Shown here in pieces: positions 23,432 to 32,920 of a stretch of DNA of 64,000 nt. The translations under genes and the position numbers were made by a program. The number at the start of each line of letters is the position of its first letter. Position 1 is the stretch's first letter. Origin of the DNA: PALSA-278 sp963760285 (GTDB lineage Bacteria > Acidobacteriota > Terriglobia > Acidiferrales > UBA7541); NCBI GenBank assembly GCA_963760285.1, contig CAVXCI010000003.1, positions 124,001-188,000 of the forward strand. Direction: 5' to 3'. The notes beneath the pieces were generated by a model. That model ran no database searches and had not been told where the DNA came from. It saw only the letters and a list, made by a program, of their open reading frames with translations.

Positions 23432-24418
23432 ATGGCAAAAGGCGATCAGTGGCGAAGGCGGTTCGGGCGTGCTAGGCGCGCCGGAGGCGCTGCGAGAGCA
23501 GCGTCCCGTGGATTGACGTTTCAATCTCTTCTGCGGCGGCTGGAAGATTTCTGGGCCGCGCAGGGCTGCGTCCTGCAACAGCCGTATGACATGGAAGTGG
23601 GCGCGGGTACCATGCATCCGGAAACATTCCTTCGCGTGCTGGGGCCAGACCCTTATCGCGTGGCGTATATCCAGCCCAGCCGCCGTCCCGCGGACGGCCG
23701 CTACGGCGAAAATCCCAACCGGCTTTATAAGCACACGCAATGTCAGGTGATACTTAAGCCCGCCCAGCGACGTGCAGGATATTTATTTGCGAAGTTTCGC
23801 GCGCTGGGGATTAATTTGCGCGAGCACGACATTCGATTTGAGGAGGACAACTGGGAGTCTCCCACGCTGGGCGCATGGGGCATCGGTTGGCAGGTGCTGC
23901 TGGACGGGCTGGAGATTTCGCAGTTCACATATTTCCAGCAGTGCGGCGGCCTGAACCTGGATCCGATATCCGTGGAAATCACTTACGGACTGGACCGAAT
24001 CGCCGCCTATCTGCAGGGAGTGGACAACGTCTTCGACATTCGCTGGACGGAGAAAATGACCTACGGCGAGGTGCGGCTGGCGGAGGAGGAGCAGTTTTCC
24101 TCTTACAATTTCGACTATGCCGACCCGGAAGACACGCGGAAAATGTTTGACCTGAACGAATCGGAAGCGGCGCGGCATCCTGACGCTCTATCGCGAAAAT
24201 CGCGACCGGAAGAGAAAAAGCGGTATCCGTTGCTGGCGGTGTACGACTTGTGCCTGAAGTGCTCGCATCTGTTCAACGTGCTGGATGCGCGCGGAGTGAT
24301 TTCCGTCACGGAGCGTGCGGCGTTGATTGGCCGGGTACGAAATCTTACCTGTCGCGTGGCGCAAAGTTATATGGACCAGCGCGGAGCAAGCGCGGAGACG
24401 GCGGAGGTGAGCGCATGA
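23432..24418 (+). CDS. glyQ: glycyl-tRNA synthetase alpha subunit (internal compensated shift)
   Basis: The alpha subunit carries the class II catalytic core that charges tRNA-Gly. Signatures are FWAAQGCVLQQPYDMEVGAG, MHPETFLRVLGPDPY, VAYIQPSRRPADGRYGENP, INLREHDIRFEEDNWESPT and FTYFQQCGGLNLDPISVEIT. Between about 23762 and 23800 the frame is wrong for a dozen residues: the +1 frame there reads PSDVQDIYLRSF, exactly the family sequence, so one inserted and one deleted base cancel out. The family normally begins at the TFQSLL segment, where a TTG at 23513 could be the start; the longer in-frame ATG at 23432 adds an arginine-rich stretch that may be artefactual. The stop overlaps the presumed glyS start (ATGA). 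Confidence 0.9.
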   Translation: MAKGDQWRRRFGRARRAGGAARAASRGLTFQSLLRRLEDFWAAQGCVLQQPYDMEVGAGTMHPETFLRVLGPDPYRVAYIQPSRRPADGRYGENPNRLYKHTQCQVILKPAQRRAGYLFAKFRALGINLREHDIRFEEDNWESPTLGAWGIGWQVLLDGLEISQFTYFQQCGGLNLDPISVEITYGLDRIAAYLQGVDNVFDIRWTEKMTYGEVRLAEEEQFSSYNFDYADPEDTRKMFDLNESEAARHPDALSRKSRPEEKKRYPLLAVYDLCLKCSHLFNVLDARGVISVTERAALIGRVRNLTCRVAQSYMDQRGASAETAEVSA

Positions 24419-26588
24419 AAGCGAAATCCGCAAAGGGGGCCAATAAGGGGGCCATAAGGCGTCACGAAGGGCGTGGCCGATTTTCTGTTGGAAGTGGGTT
24501 GCGAGGAAGTTCCCGCGGGAATGATTCCGCGTGCGTGCGCGGAGTTGCAGCGCAGTCTCGAAAAATATTTATCCGCGGCGAATTTGCTGGAAGGCAAAGT
24601 GAGCGTAATGGGCGGGCCGCGGCGTTTGGCGGCGATGGCGACTTTGCGATACGCCAGCCCGATGAAATCAGGGAAGTAACCGGTCCGCCGAAGTCAGTAG
24701 CATTCGACAATGTCGGCGCGCCGACACGCGCGGCCACCAGTTTCGCGGAAAAACAGGGAGTGAAACTGCGGATCTCACCTGGCGCAAAACCGCGCGCGGA
24801 GAATATCTCGTCGCGCGGCAAATTATTCCGGGAAAAGCGGCGCAGGAAATTCTGGCCGAAATGATTCCCCAGTCCGTTCTGCAAATTGTTTTTCCGCGCA
24901 GCATGACCTGGACAGGCGCGCACGGCCCGCGATTTATCCGTCCCATTCGCTGGGTGGTGGCGCTGCTGGGCGGAAAAGTTTTGCCCGTGGAAATCGCCGG
25001 CGTGAAAGCGGGGAACTGGTCGGTGGGCCACCGCTTCCTGGGAGCGCCGAGAATTCCGCTCACCGGACCGAAGGATTACGTGGCCCGGCTGCGAAAGAAT
25101 TTCGTTCTGGCGGATCCCGCGGAGCGCCGCCTCAAAATCGAAAGCGAAATCAGGAAGGTGATGGCCCAGCATCGCGGCTGGCGGATACACGCCGACGATT
25201 CGCTGATGGAGCAGGTGAGCTATCTCAACGAATACCCGGCGGTTCTGCTGGGGAGTTTCGATGAAGCCTATCTGGAATTGCCGGAAGAGATTCTGGTCAC
25301 CGTGATGCGCGACCATCAGAAGTATTTCGCGGTCGAAGACGTCCACGGAGGGCTGCTCCCGCATTTTCTGGCGGTGATGAATACCGACCGCGACCGGGAA
25401 GGGCACATTCGCGCGGGTCATGAGCGCGTTCTGCGGGCGCGGTTCGCGGATGCGCGCTTCTTCTGGGACACCGACCAGAAAACGCAGTTGGGAGATCATT
25501 TGCCGCGCCTCTCCAAGGTGACGTATGAATCGCGGCTGGGCAGTTATGGCGACAAAGTGCAGCGGCTGACGTATCTGGCCCGTTGGGTGGCGGAGCAGTG
25601 GTTCAACTCCGGCATCGCCCAGGCCAGCGTTACGGCCACGGTCCGCGCCGCGGAGCTTTGCAAGTGCGACCTGGTGACGGAAATGGTGCGGGAGTTCACC
25701 GAGTTGCAGGGAATTGTGGGCGGTCTTTATGCCCGCGCGCAGGGCGAAGACGACGACGTGGCGTGGGCCATCTATGATCACTATCAGCCCGCGGGTCCCG
25801 ACGAGCCGCTGCCCAGAAATTTGATTGGCTGCGCGGTAGCCGTAGCCGACAAGTTGGACTCGCTGGCGGCATGTTTCGCGGTGGGCGCGATTCCGTCAGG
25901 TTCAAGTGATCCTTTCGCTTTGCGGCGCGCGGCGCTGGGCATCGTGCGCATCATTCTGGAAAAGAAGCTGCCGTTTTCCGTCGGTGAAGCCATATCGGCG
26001 GCGGGCAAGGCGCTGGGGCAGTTTCCTCCGAAACGCGCCTTGAATACCGAGACGCAGGGGCAATTGCGGGAATTCCTGCTGGAACGCGCAAGGTTCATTC
26101 TCCGCGAGCGGCAGGGATTCTCCTACGACGAGATCAACGCCGCGTTTGTGGCCGGAGCGGACGATCTGGTGGACGCCGCGCGGCGCGTTGCCGCGCTCCA
26201 TGCCATCAGGACTACGCGAAACTTCATGCCGCTGGCGGTGGCGTTCAAGCGCATACGCAAGATTCTGGAGAAGGCCGGGGATGAAGGCAAGGAGACGCGC
26301 GTTCAGCCCGAACTCTTCGAGAGCGACGCGGAACGTAACCTGCACGCGGCGGCGGGAGAAGTGGCCATGCGGGTGGCGGGACATCGCCGGGCGGCAAAGT
26401 ATCAGGAAGCGCTGGCGGCGATTGCGGAGCTGCGCCCGCCAGTGGACAAGTTTTTCGACGACGTGATGGTGATGGCGGAAAAGCCGGAAGTGCGGCAGAA
26501 CCGGCTGGCGTTGTTGCGGTCGCTGCTGCGCGAATTCTCGGCCATCGCCGATTTCTCCGAGATGGTGGCTGAGGATTCCAACCGCTGA
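24415..26588 (+). CDS. glyS: glycyl-tRNA synthetase beta subunit (two or three frameshifts)
   Basis: The beta subunit binds tRNA-Gly. Three frames must be joined: FLLEVGCEEVPAGMIPRACA to about 24670; GPPKSVAFDNVGAPTRAATS to about 24770; then DLTWRKTARGEYLVARQIIP, FPRSMTWTGAHGPRFIRPIR and the rest, uninterrupted to 26588. The intact part includes the HD-type region (FSDARFFW-like ADARFFWDTDQ, DHLPRLSKVTYESRLGSYG) and a C-terminal anticodon-binding helical domain. The start may be the ATG at 24415, overlapping the glyQ stop, with a further shift near the G5 runs before 24473, or the GTG at 24473. Total length would be about 720 residues, slightly longer than the usual ~690. Being essential and paired with glyQ, it is probably functional in the real genome. 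Confidence 0.88.
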
Positions 26589-26657
26589 AGATTCAAGCGG
26601 AACTTTAAGAGAGGAACGCCCCGCTGCTCCCCGCAGCCGCAAGGCCAGGTGATCGTC

Positions 26658-27479
26658 ATGCTGACGCAAGCCGAAAAGGGTAAGGCATTCCGGGCGCTAC
26701 ACGAGCGCAAGACCGCCTTCATAATTCCCAATCCCTGGGATACCGGCACGGCGCGGCTGTTGGCGCATCTGGGTTTTGAAGCGCTGGCTACCACCAGCAT
26801 GGGGTATGCGTTTTCCGCCGGGCTGCCCGATGGCAAGGTTGACCGCGACCACATGCTGAAACACATCGCCGAAATTGCCGCCGCGACGGATTTGCCGGTG
26901 AGCGCGGACCTCGAAAATGGCTACGGGGACGCGCCGGAATTTGCCGCGGAGACCATTCGGCTGGCGGCGCAGGCGGGAGTTGTCGGCGGCTCGATTGAAG
27001 ATTTCACCGGGCGGCAGGATGGGCCCATTTACTGCCTGGAACACGCGGTGGCGCGAGTTCGCGCCGCAGCGGAGGCGGCGCACGCGCTCCCGTTTCCGTT
27101 CGTCCTGACGGGACGCGCGGAGAATTACCTGCATGGGCGTCCGGATGTCAAAGACACCATTGCGCGTTTGCAGGCCTATCAGGAAGCGGGCGCGGACGTG
27201 CTTTACGCGCCGGGACTGGCGACGAAGGAAGACATCGCCGCGGTCATCAGCTCCGTGGACCGCCCTGTAAACGTGGTGATGGGGCTGCGTGGCGTGCAGC
27301 TTAGCGTGGCGGATTTGTCCGCTATGGGAGTGCGGCGCATCAGCGTGGGCAGCACATTGAATCGTGTCGCGCTGGGAGCGTTTCTTCGCGCGGCTCGCGA
27401 GATGAAGGAAAGCGGCACGTTCACTTTCGCCAAGGACGCCGCGAACCCGGCGGAAATCTCCGCGATATTCAAAGCGTGA
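26658..27479 (+). CDS. isocitrate lyase / PEP mutase family protein
   Basis: 273 residues of the PEP mutase/isocitrate lyase superfamily. Visible: FIIPNPWDTGTARLLAHLGF at the N-terminus, TTSMGYAFSAGLPDG, the metal-binding SADLENGYGD, GVVGGSIEDF, LTGRAENYL and a C-terminal GVRRISVGSTLNRVALGAF. This clade (COG2513-like) includes carboxyphosphonoenolpyruvate mutase relatives and oxaloacetate or 2-methylisocitrate cleaving enzymes; the KKCGH-type lyase loop is absent, so activity is uncertain. The ATG at 26658 is preferred to the GTG at 26649 because AGGTGA lies 5 nt upstream. It is followed without a gap by a 27-codon ORF and ppdK, placing it at the PEP/pyruvate node by context. Confidence 0.85.
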   Translation: MLTQAEKGKAFRALHERKTAFIIPNPWDTGTARLLAHLGFEALATTSMGYAFSAGLPDGKVDRDHMLKHIAEIAAATDLPVSADLENGYGDAPEFAAETIRLAAQAGVVGGSIEDFTGRQDGPIYCLEHAVARVRAAAEAAHALPFPFVLTGRAENYLHGRPDVKDTIARLQAYQEAGADVLYAPGLATKEDIAAVISSVDRPVNVVMGLRGVQLSVADLSAMGVRRISVGSTLNRVALGAFLRAAREMKESGTFTFAKDAANPAEISAIFKA

Positions 27480-27562
27480 TGGCGGACAGAACGGAAGATG
27501 AAGTGATGCATGAAGTTTTACGGATGAACGAATCCATACCTTCGGAATTGAGGTCACTGTGA
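27479..27562 (+). CDS. 27-residue ORF bridging two genes
   Basis: An ATG at 27479 overlaps the TGA of the PEP-mutase-family gene (TGATG), and its own TGA at 27560-27562 overlaps the GTG of ppdK (GTGA). It encodes an acidic peptide beginning MADRTEDEVMHEVLRMNE. It could be a coupling leader or chance; there is no homology I can name. Confidence 0.35.
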   Translation: MADRTEDEVMHEVLRMNESIPSELRSL

Positions 27563-30234
27563 AGAAATACGTTTACTACTTCGGCGGCGGCAAGACGGAC
27601 GGCAAAGGGGACATGAAGGACATCCTCGGCGGAAAGGGCGCCGGCCTGTCGGAAATGACGCGCATCGGCCTGCCCGTCCCGGCGGGATTCACCATCACCA
27701 CGGAAGCCTGCAACTACTACATGGAGCATGGCAAGAAAATGCCGCCGGAGCTGGCTAAGCAGGTGGACGAGCGGCTCCGCTGGCTGGAAAAGATAACCGG
27801 CAAGAAACTGGGCGACGCCAAAGATCCGCTGCTGGTCAGCGTGCGGTCCGGAGCGGCGCGGTCCATGCCGGGGATGATGGAGACGATTCTCAATCTTGGA
27901 TTGAATTCCAAATCCGTGGAGGCGCTGGTCCAGCGAAGCAAGGATGCGCGCTTTGCCTATGACGCCTACCGGCGGTTCGTGCAGATGTATTCCTCCGTGG
28001 TGATTGGCCTGCCCAAGGAAGAATTGGAAGATCGCCTGGTGGCCATGAAGAAGCGTCTGGGTGCAAAGGACGATACCTCCGTTCCCGCCGAGGGCTGGAA
28101 GAGCTTGGTGGCGGAGTACAAGGATTACTTTAAGAAAAAAACCGGCAAGGATTTTCCCGAAGACCCGCAGGAGCAGCTCTGGGGGGCGATTGGCGCGGTG
28201 TTCAATTCGTGGATGGCGGACAAAGCCGTTACCTACCGCCGCGTGGAGCACATCACCGGCCTGCTGGGGACGGCGGTGAACGTGGTCCAAATGGTGTTTG
28301 GCAACCTGGGCGAAAATTCCGGCACGGGAGTCTGTTTTACGCGCGATCCCAGCACCGGCGAGAAGATTTTCTACGGCGATTTTCTGATCAACGCCCAGGG
28401 CGAGGACGTGGTCGCCGGCATCCGCACGCCCATGCACCTCTCCGAAATGAAGAAGCGCATGCCCACGGTTTATAAGCAATTGGAGCGCGTTCGCGGCATC
28501 CTCGAAAAGCACTACCGCGACATGCAGGATTTGGAGTTCACCGTCGAGGACGGAACGCTGTACATGCTGCAAACGCGGTCAGGAAAGCGGTCGCCGGCGG
28601 CCACTTTCCAGATGGCCGTGGACATGGCCGGCGAGGGGCTGATTTCCAAGGCCGACGCGGTGGGGCGCATCAAGTCCGAGGATATCGAACGGCTTTTTTA
28701 TCCCGTGCTGGATCCCGGCGTGCCTGCGGCGGAGTTGAAGAGCAAAAAGTTGGCCGAGGGCATCAATGCCGTTCCCGGGGCGGCAGTCGGACGCGCGGTT
28801 TTCTTCGCGCATGACGCGGAATCGCAGGCGGCGCTGGGCGAAAAAGTAATCCTGGTGCGGCGGGAGACCAGTCCCGAAGACGTCGGCGGCATGTTCGTGG
28901 CCCAGGGAATTCTGACGGCCACGGGAGGGAAGACCAGCCACGCCGCCGTGGTGGCGCGCGGCTGGGGAAAGTGCTGCATCGTGGGCTGCGAAGCGCTGGA
29001 TATCAGCGCCACGAAAAAGGAAATCAGCGTTGGAGGGAAAACGATTCGCGAAGGTGACTGGCTGACATTGGACGGCGGCGACGGGTCCGTCTATCTAGGG
29101 CAGATGCCGCTGGTTCTGCCGCAGCCCACGAAAGCCTATGCCACGCTGATGAAATGGGCGGACAGTTTTCGTCGCCTCGGCGTCCGCACCAACGCGGACA
29201 CTCCGCAGGATGCGCGCAAAGCCCGCGAAATGGGCGCGGAAGGCATCGGGCTGTGCCGCACCGAGCACATGTTCTTCAAGGATTTCGAGCATCCCGAGCA
29301 GAGCGAAGCGCGCCAGCAGGCCATCCAGGAAATGATTCTGGCCAATGACCGCGAAACCCGCGTAAAGGCGCTGGAGCGTCTGCTGCCTTACCAGCGCCGC
29401 GATTTCATCGGAATTTTCGAGGCCATGGATGGGCTGCCGGTTACCATTCGGCTGATTGATCCGCCGCTGCACGAATTTGTCCCCCACGATGCCGAGCGCC
29501 AGCAGGCTCTGGCGAAGCATCTGGGCATCTCCGCGGAAGCCGTGGCGCAGCGCGTGGAACAGCTTAAGGAAGCCAACCCCATGCTGGGGCATCGTGGCTG
29601 CCGTCTGTGCATCACCTATCCGGAAATTTTGGACATGCAGGTGCGTGCCATCATCGAAGCGGCCATTGATTGCAAGAAGCGCGGAGTTAAAGTATTACCT
29701 GAAATCATGATTCCGCTGGTCCTTGATAAGAAAGAGCTGCAAATTCTGGAACAGGCCACGCGGCGCGTGGCCGACGAGATTATCCGCCAGTCGAAAGTGA
29801 AACTGGAATACCTGGTGGGCACGATGATCGAACTGCCGCGAGCGGCGCTGCTGGCCGGAGAAATCGCGGAAGTGGCGGAATTCTTCTCCTTCGGCACCAA
29901 TGACCTGACGCAGACCACCATGGGCCTCTCCCGCGACGACGCCGGCCGTTTTCTCCCCGATTACGTGGACGAAACCAAGGCGGGAATCTTCACCGCCGAC
30001 CCTTTCCAGACGCTGGACCAGAAGGGCGTCGGAATGCTGATCGAGTGGGCCATCAAGGGCGGGCGCAAAACGCGTCCCAAACTGAAGATCGGCATCTGCG
30101 GCGAGCATGGCGGCGACAGCGAATCAGTGAAATTCTGCCATCGCGTGGGAATGAACTACGTCAGCGCCTCGCCCTTCCGCGTGCCCATCGCCCGCCTTGC
30201 CGCCGCCCAGGCCGTGCTGGAAGAAAAGCGCTAA
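27559..30234 (+). CDS. ppdK: pyruvate, phosphate dikinase
   Basis: PPDK interconverts pyruvate, ATP and phosphate with PEP, AMP and pyrophosphate. The 891-residue protein has all three domains: the N-terminal ATP-grasp part (GGKGAGLSEMTRIGLPVPAGFT, SVRSGAARSMPGMMET), the phosphohistidine domain with the catalytic histidine H461 in GGKTSHAAVVARGWGK, and the C-terminal PEP/pyruvate barrel (GIGLCRTEHMFF, PLHEFVPH, MLGHRGCRL, SFGTNDLTQTTMG, ICGEHGGD with the active cysteine near residue 847). Length and motifs are normal for the bacterial enzyme. GTG start at 27559, in an overlap with the preceding small ORF. Intact, unlike several neighbours. Confidence 0.97.
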   Translation: MKKYVYYFGGGKTDGKGDMKDILGGKGAGLSEMTRIGLPVPAGFTITTEACNYYMEHGKKMPPELAKQVDERLRWLEKITGKKLGDAKDPLLVSVRSGAARSMPGMMETILNLGLNSKSVEALVQRSKDARFAYDAYRRFVQMYSSVVIGLPKEELEDRLVAMKKRLGAKDDTSVPAEGWKSLVAEYKDYFKKKTGKDFPEDPQEQLWGAIGAVFNSWMADKAVTYRRVEHITGLLGTAVNVVQMVFGNLGENSGTGVCFTRDPSTGEKIFYGDFLINAQGEDVVAGIRTPMHLSEMKKRMPTVYKQLERVRGILEKHYRDMQDLEFTVEDGTLYMLQTRSGKRSPAATFQMAVDMAGEGLISKADAVGRIKSEDIERLFYPVLDPGVPAAELKSKKLAEGINAVPGAAVGRAVFFAHDAESQAALGEKVILVRRETSPEDVGGMFVAQGILTATGGKTSHAAVVARGWGKCCIVGCEALDISATKKEISVGGKTIREGDWLTLDGGDGSVYLGQMPLVLPQPTKAYATLMKWADSFRRLGVRTNADTPQDARKAREMGAEGIGLCRTEHMFFKDFEHPEQSEARQQAIQEMILANDRETRVKALERLLPYQRRDFIGIFEAMDGLPVTIRLIDPPLHEFVPHDAERQQALAKHLGISAEAVAQRVEQLKEANPMLGHRGCRLCITYPEILDMQVRAIIEAAIDCKKRGVKVLPEIMIPLVLDKKELQILEQATRRVADEIIRQSKVKLEYLVGTMIELPRAALLAGEIAEVAEFFSFGTNDLTQTTMGLSRDDAGRFLPDYVDETKAGIFTADPFQTLDQKGVGMLIEWAIKGGRKTRPKLKIGICGEHGGDSESVKFCHRVGMNYVSASPFRVPIARLAAAQAVLEEKR

Positions 30235-30238
30235 ACAG

Positions 30239-30382
30239 TCACGGTGTGTTGCGCGCCGACGGGGTGAAATCGCGCTTCTCGAAGGCGGTGATGCGGGCTT
30301 CGCGCTCCGCCGACGGCAGCTTATCCAACGCGCGCAGACGGTTAAACTGGCGTGCAAATGAGGGTGGAAGCGAACCGTACAT
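30239..30382 (-). CDS. small ORF, 47 residues, unknown
   Basis: An ATG-initiated leftward ORF (MYGSLPPSFARQFNRLRALD..., ending SARNTP) with GC-rich third codon positions like its neighbours. It may be a genuine small protein or the preserved C-terminal end of a lost gene. No upstream ribosome-binding site is obvious. It converges with ppdK, 4 bp from its stop. Confidence 0.35.
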   Translation of the reverse strand: MYGSLPPSFARQFNRLRALDKLPSAEREARITAFEKRDFTPSARNTP

Positions 30383-30400
30383 GAGGCGATGGTTTTAGTA

Positions 30401-30421
30401 GCACAGGCCCCCGGCCTGTGC
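30401..30421. repeat. perfect 9-bp palindromic hairpin
   Basis: GCACAGGCC and GGCCTGTGC flank a CCC loop with no mismatches and no T-run. The form fits a REP-like unit rather than a terminator. Confidence 0.7.
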
Positions 30422-30499
30422 CAACGTCAAATTCTTATCGCAGTAAATACGGAACAGTGACCGGGAAAGACCGGCGTAGTCATGAAAGACCAGACGCAG

Positions 30500-32857
30500 C
30501 TACGTCGGCATGCGGAGGAAGAAGTAAGCGCCGAGAAAGGCGAAGATGGCGTCGGGCGCCCAGCCGGCGAGGAGCGGCGGCAGCTGGCCGACGGAGCCCA
30601 TGGCTTCAAAGAGCGCGGCCATGGCCCAGTAAAGAATGCTGATGCCGATGGCCAGAGCGAGTCCGCCGAGAGCGCCGCGCGTCCCCACCAAAAACGCGAA
30701 CGGCGCGCTGAGAAAAACAATAATGGCGGCGATCAGCGGAAAGGCGAATTTTCGTTGCCATTCGACGGAGAGGCGCGCGGTGTCGAAACCGGCCTGGCGA
30801 AGGCCGTCAATGTAGCGGGCCAACTGGCTCCAGTTCATCTGTGAAGAGGGGAGCACTTCGCGCTTGAAGTAACTGGGCTGCTCGGCCAGTTCATTGAATG
30901 TGGATACCTTGAACGTCCGGAAACTGGTGACGTTCCCCGCGGCAAAGTCCCGCACCCAGCCATTTTCCAGAACCCAGCCTTCCAAAGGCGGTTCCCAGTG
31001 CGCCTGCGATGCGTAAATGCGGCGGCGCATCTGGAAAGTTTGCGGGTCGAGCTCAAATACGTTCAATCCCGCGAAGAGATTCTGGTCGGAGTCGAAGAAC
31101 TCGTAATTGTAGATGTGGTCCAGCGAACCGAAAATCCAGCGGTGGGTGGGCTGGTAAAAAGTCTGCGCGGGCTTGCCCTTGATTTGATTGCGGATCGCAT
31201 CCTGGCGCTGGTTGGCGTAGGGAAGATAGGTGTCGTCCAGAACAAACATGCCCAGCGAGAGAAGCAGGCCGGCCACCAACAGCGGGAAGGTGACGCGATA
31301 GAGGCTGATGCCGCTGGCCTTGAAGGCGGTGACTTCGTTGTTTTTGGCAAGAATGGCGAGAGTAATCAGCGTGGCCACCAGCGCGGCCAGCGGCGTGAGT
31401 TGATAGACCATCAAGGGAACCAGATGGCGGAAATAGTCCAGCACAAGGTACACGGACGCGTGATTGCGGGTGATGTCATTCAGCAGATCGAAGAGCGTGA
31501 AGGCGTCGAAGATGGCCAGGAAACCGGCGAGCAGCAGCAGATAGTAGGAGAAAAAAGCGCCCAGGATGTGCAGGTCAATCATGGTAGGGAAACCTGCGGC
31601 GTCTCCCGGGAGGTCGGAAACCGAACGCGGAGAGATGGGCGCGCTGATGGGAGTTACGATGGCGGCGCCTATGCCTGGCGCGGATGGAGCGCGCGGAGAC
31701 CGCCGGGATGCGATGGAAAAGCTCTGCCAGCGCTGCTGCAAATGAAACAGAAGATGGCCGATCCAGCCTTCACCGCGCACCTGTTCTATGCGCACGATCA
31801 ATCCGAGAGCCACCAGCGTGGCGATGATGTTCGCCAGCCAAACGCCAAGGAACGGGCTCAGTCTTCCTTCCTGCGCCAGGTGGACGCCGGCGACGAAAGC
31901 CATGTAGTAAGCGGACACGAGCACCAGAGCAAGGATAAATCCGGCGGAACGTCCGCCGCGGCGCGGGCGCACGCCGACGGGAACTCCCAGCAATGCAAAG
32001 ACAATGCAGGCCGCGGGAAAGGCAATCCGGCGCTGAAATTCCACACGGGCCAGCCGCCAATCGGGGCCGCTGTCGGAACGAAGTTCGTGCGCTGATTTTT
32101 CCGCGTCCGGAATGCGGGGGATGGCGACACTCGCCGGGCCGGTAAGTTCCACGGCCAGATCGCTGGCGCCGAAAGTGGTGAACCCGTAATGCTGCGGATC
32201 TTTGGGGTCGTAGTCGTGGGTGCTTCCGGGACCGAGATGAAGCTGTAACTTGTCTTCGCTCTTGTCGGCTACTACAATGGCGTTCTCCGCCAGCGTGATG
32301 CGCGACTCCGGTCCCTGGCCTGTGTCCGCCAGAAGAACGCCGCGCCAGCGCGACGCGGAAGCGTCCACATCCTGCACGTACAAGACGAAGTGGGGGAAGC
32401 GTTCATCGAAGACGCGGGGCTCAAGCGCCGAAGAAGCCTGCGAGGCGCGGAGCTGGTCTTCGAGGGAATGCAAGGCGCGCAGGGACAGGGGACTCAACCA
32501 GAAAGTGTCCGCCAGCGTAAGCATGCCCATCAGCATGGCCAGCAGGCCAATTGGCACCAGCAACCGGCGCAAGCCGATGCCGGAAGCGTTCATGCCCACA
32601 ATTTCGCCGTCAGCGGAAAGGCGGCCCAGTCCGATGAGCACTCCGACCAGCGCGGACATGGGCAACGTAAACACCAGGATGCCGGGAAACGCGCAGGCGA
32701 AAAGCATCGCCACACTGGCGGCGCCGCCGGTATGGCGCACCACCAGGTCCATCAGGCGGACCAGCTGGGGAATGAAAAATACGAAGGTGAAGACCGCCAG
32801 TCCGAGAAGGGCGTGCGAAAAGACTTCGCGGCAAATATATTTGTCGAGGATGCGCAT
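30500..32857 (-). CDS. lptFG: fused LptF-LptG lipopolysaccharide-export permease
   Basis: About 785 residues containing two complete YjgP/YjgQ-family units. Unit 1 (about residues 1-390) starts RILDKYICREVFSHALLGLA and ends GVWLANIIATLVALGLI. Unit 2 (about residues 440-785) starts IDLHILGAFFSYYLLLLAGF and ends ILYWAMAALFEAMGSVGQLP. Each has three N-terminal helices, a periplasmic beta-jellyroll region and three C-terminal helices. LptF and LptG are normally separate; together they form the LptB2FG inner-membrane extractor of LPS. The ATG at 32857 is chosen because the family starts with MRILDKY; in-frame sequence further upstream would overlap the divergent GH57 gene. A TAGAAT -10-like hexamer lies 14 nt upstream. 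Confidence 0.9.
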   Translation of the reverse strand: MRILDKYICREVFSHALLGLAVFTFVFFIPQLVRLMDLVVRHTGGAASVAMLFACAFPGILVFTLPMSALVGVLIGLGRLSADGEIVGMNASGIGLRRLLVPIGLLAMLMGMLTLADTFWLSPLSLRALHSLEDQLRASQASSALEPRVFDERFPHFVLYVQDVDASASRWRGVLLADTGQGPESRITLAENAIVVADKSEDKLQLHLGPGSTHDYDPKDPQHYGFTTFGASDLAVELTGPASVAIPRIPDAEKSAHELRSDSGPDWRLARVEFQRRIAFPAACIVFALLGVPVGVRPRRGGRSAGFILALVLVSAYYMAFVAGVHLAQEGRLSPFLGVWLANIIATLVALGLIVRIEQVRGEGWIGHLLFHLQQRWQSFSIASRRSPRAPSAPGIGAAIVTPISAPISPRSVSDLPGDAAGFPTMIDLHILGAFFSYYLLLLAGFLAIFDAFTLFDLLNDITRNHASVYLVLDYFRHLVPLMVYQLTPLAALVATLITLAILAKNNEVTAFKASGISLYRVTFPLLVAGLLLSLGMFVLDDTYLPYANQRQDAIRNQIKGKPAQTFYQPTHRWIFGSLDHIYNYEFFDSDQNLFAGLNVFELDPQTFQMRRRIYASQAHWEPPLEGWVLENGWVRDFAAGNVTSFRTFKVSTFNELAEQPSYFKREVLPSSQMNWSQLARYIDGLRQAGFDTARLSVEWQRKFAFPLIAAIIVFLSAPFAFLVGTRGALGGLALAIGISILYWAMAALFEAMGSVGQLPPLLAGWAPDAIFAFLGAYFFLRMPT

Positions 32858-32920
32858 GGCGGCGCTGTCAAATTCTAACACCGGGGCGGCCATTCCGCGC
32901 GAACGGGAAGAGCGGGCGGG

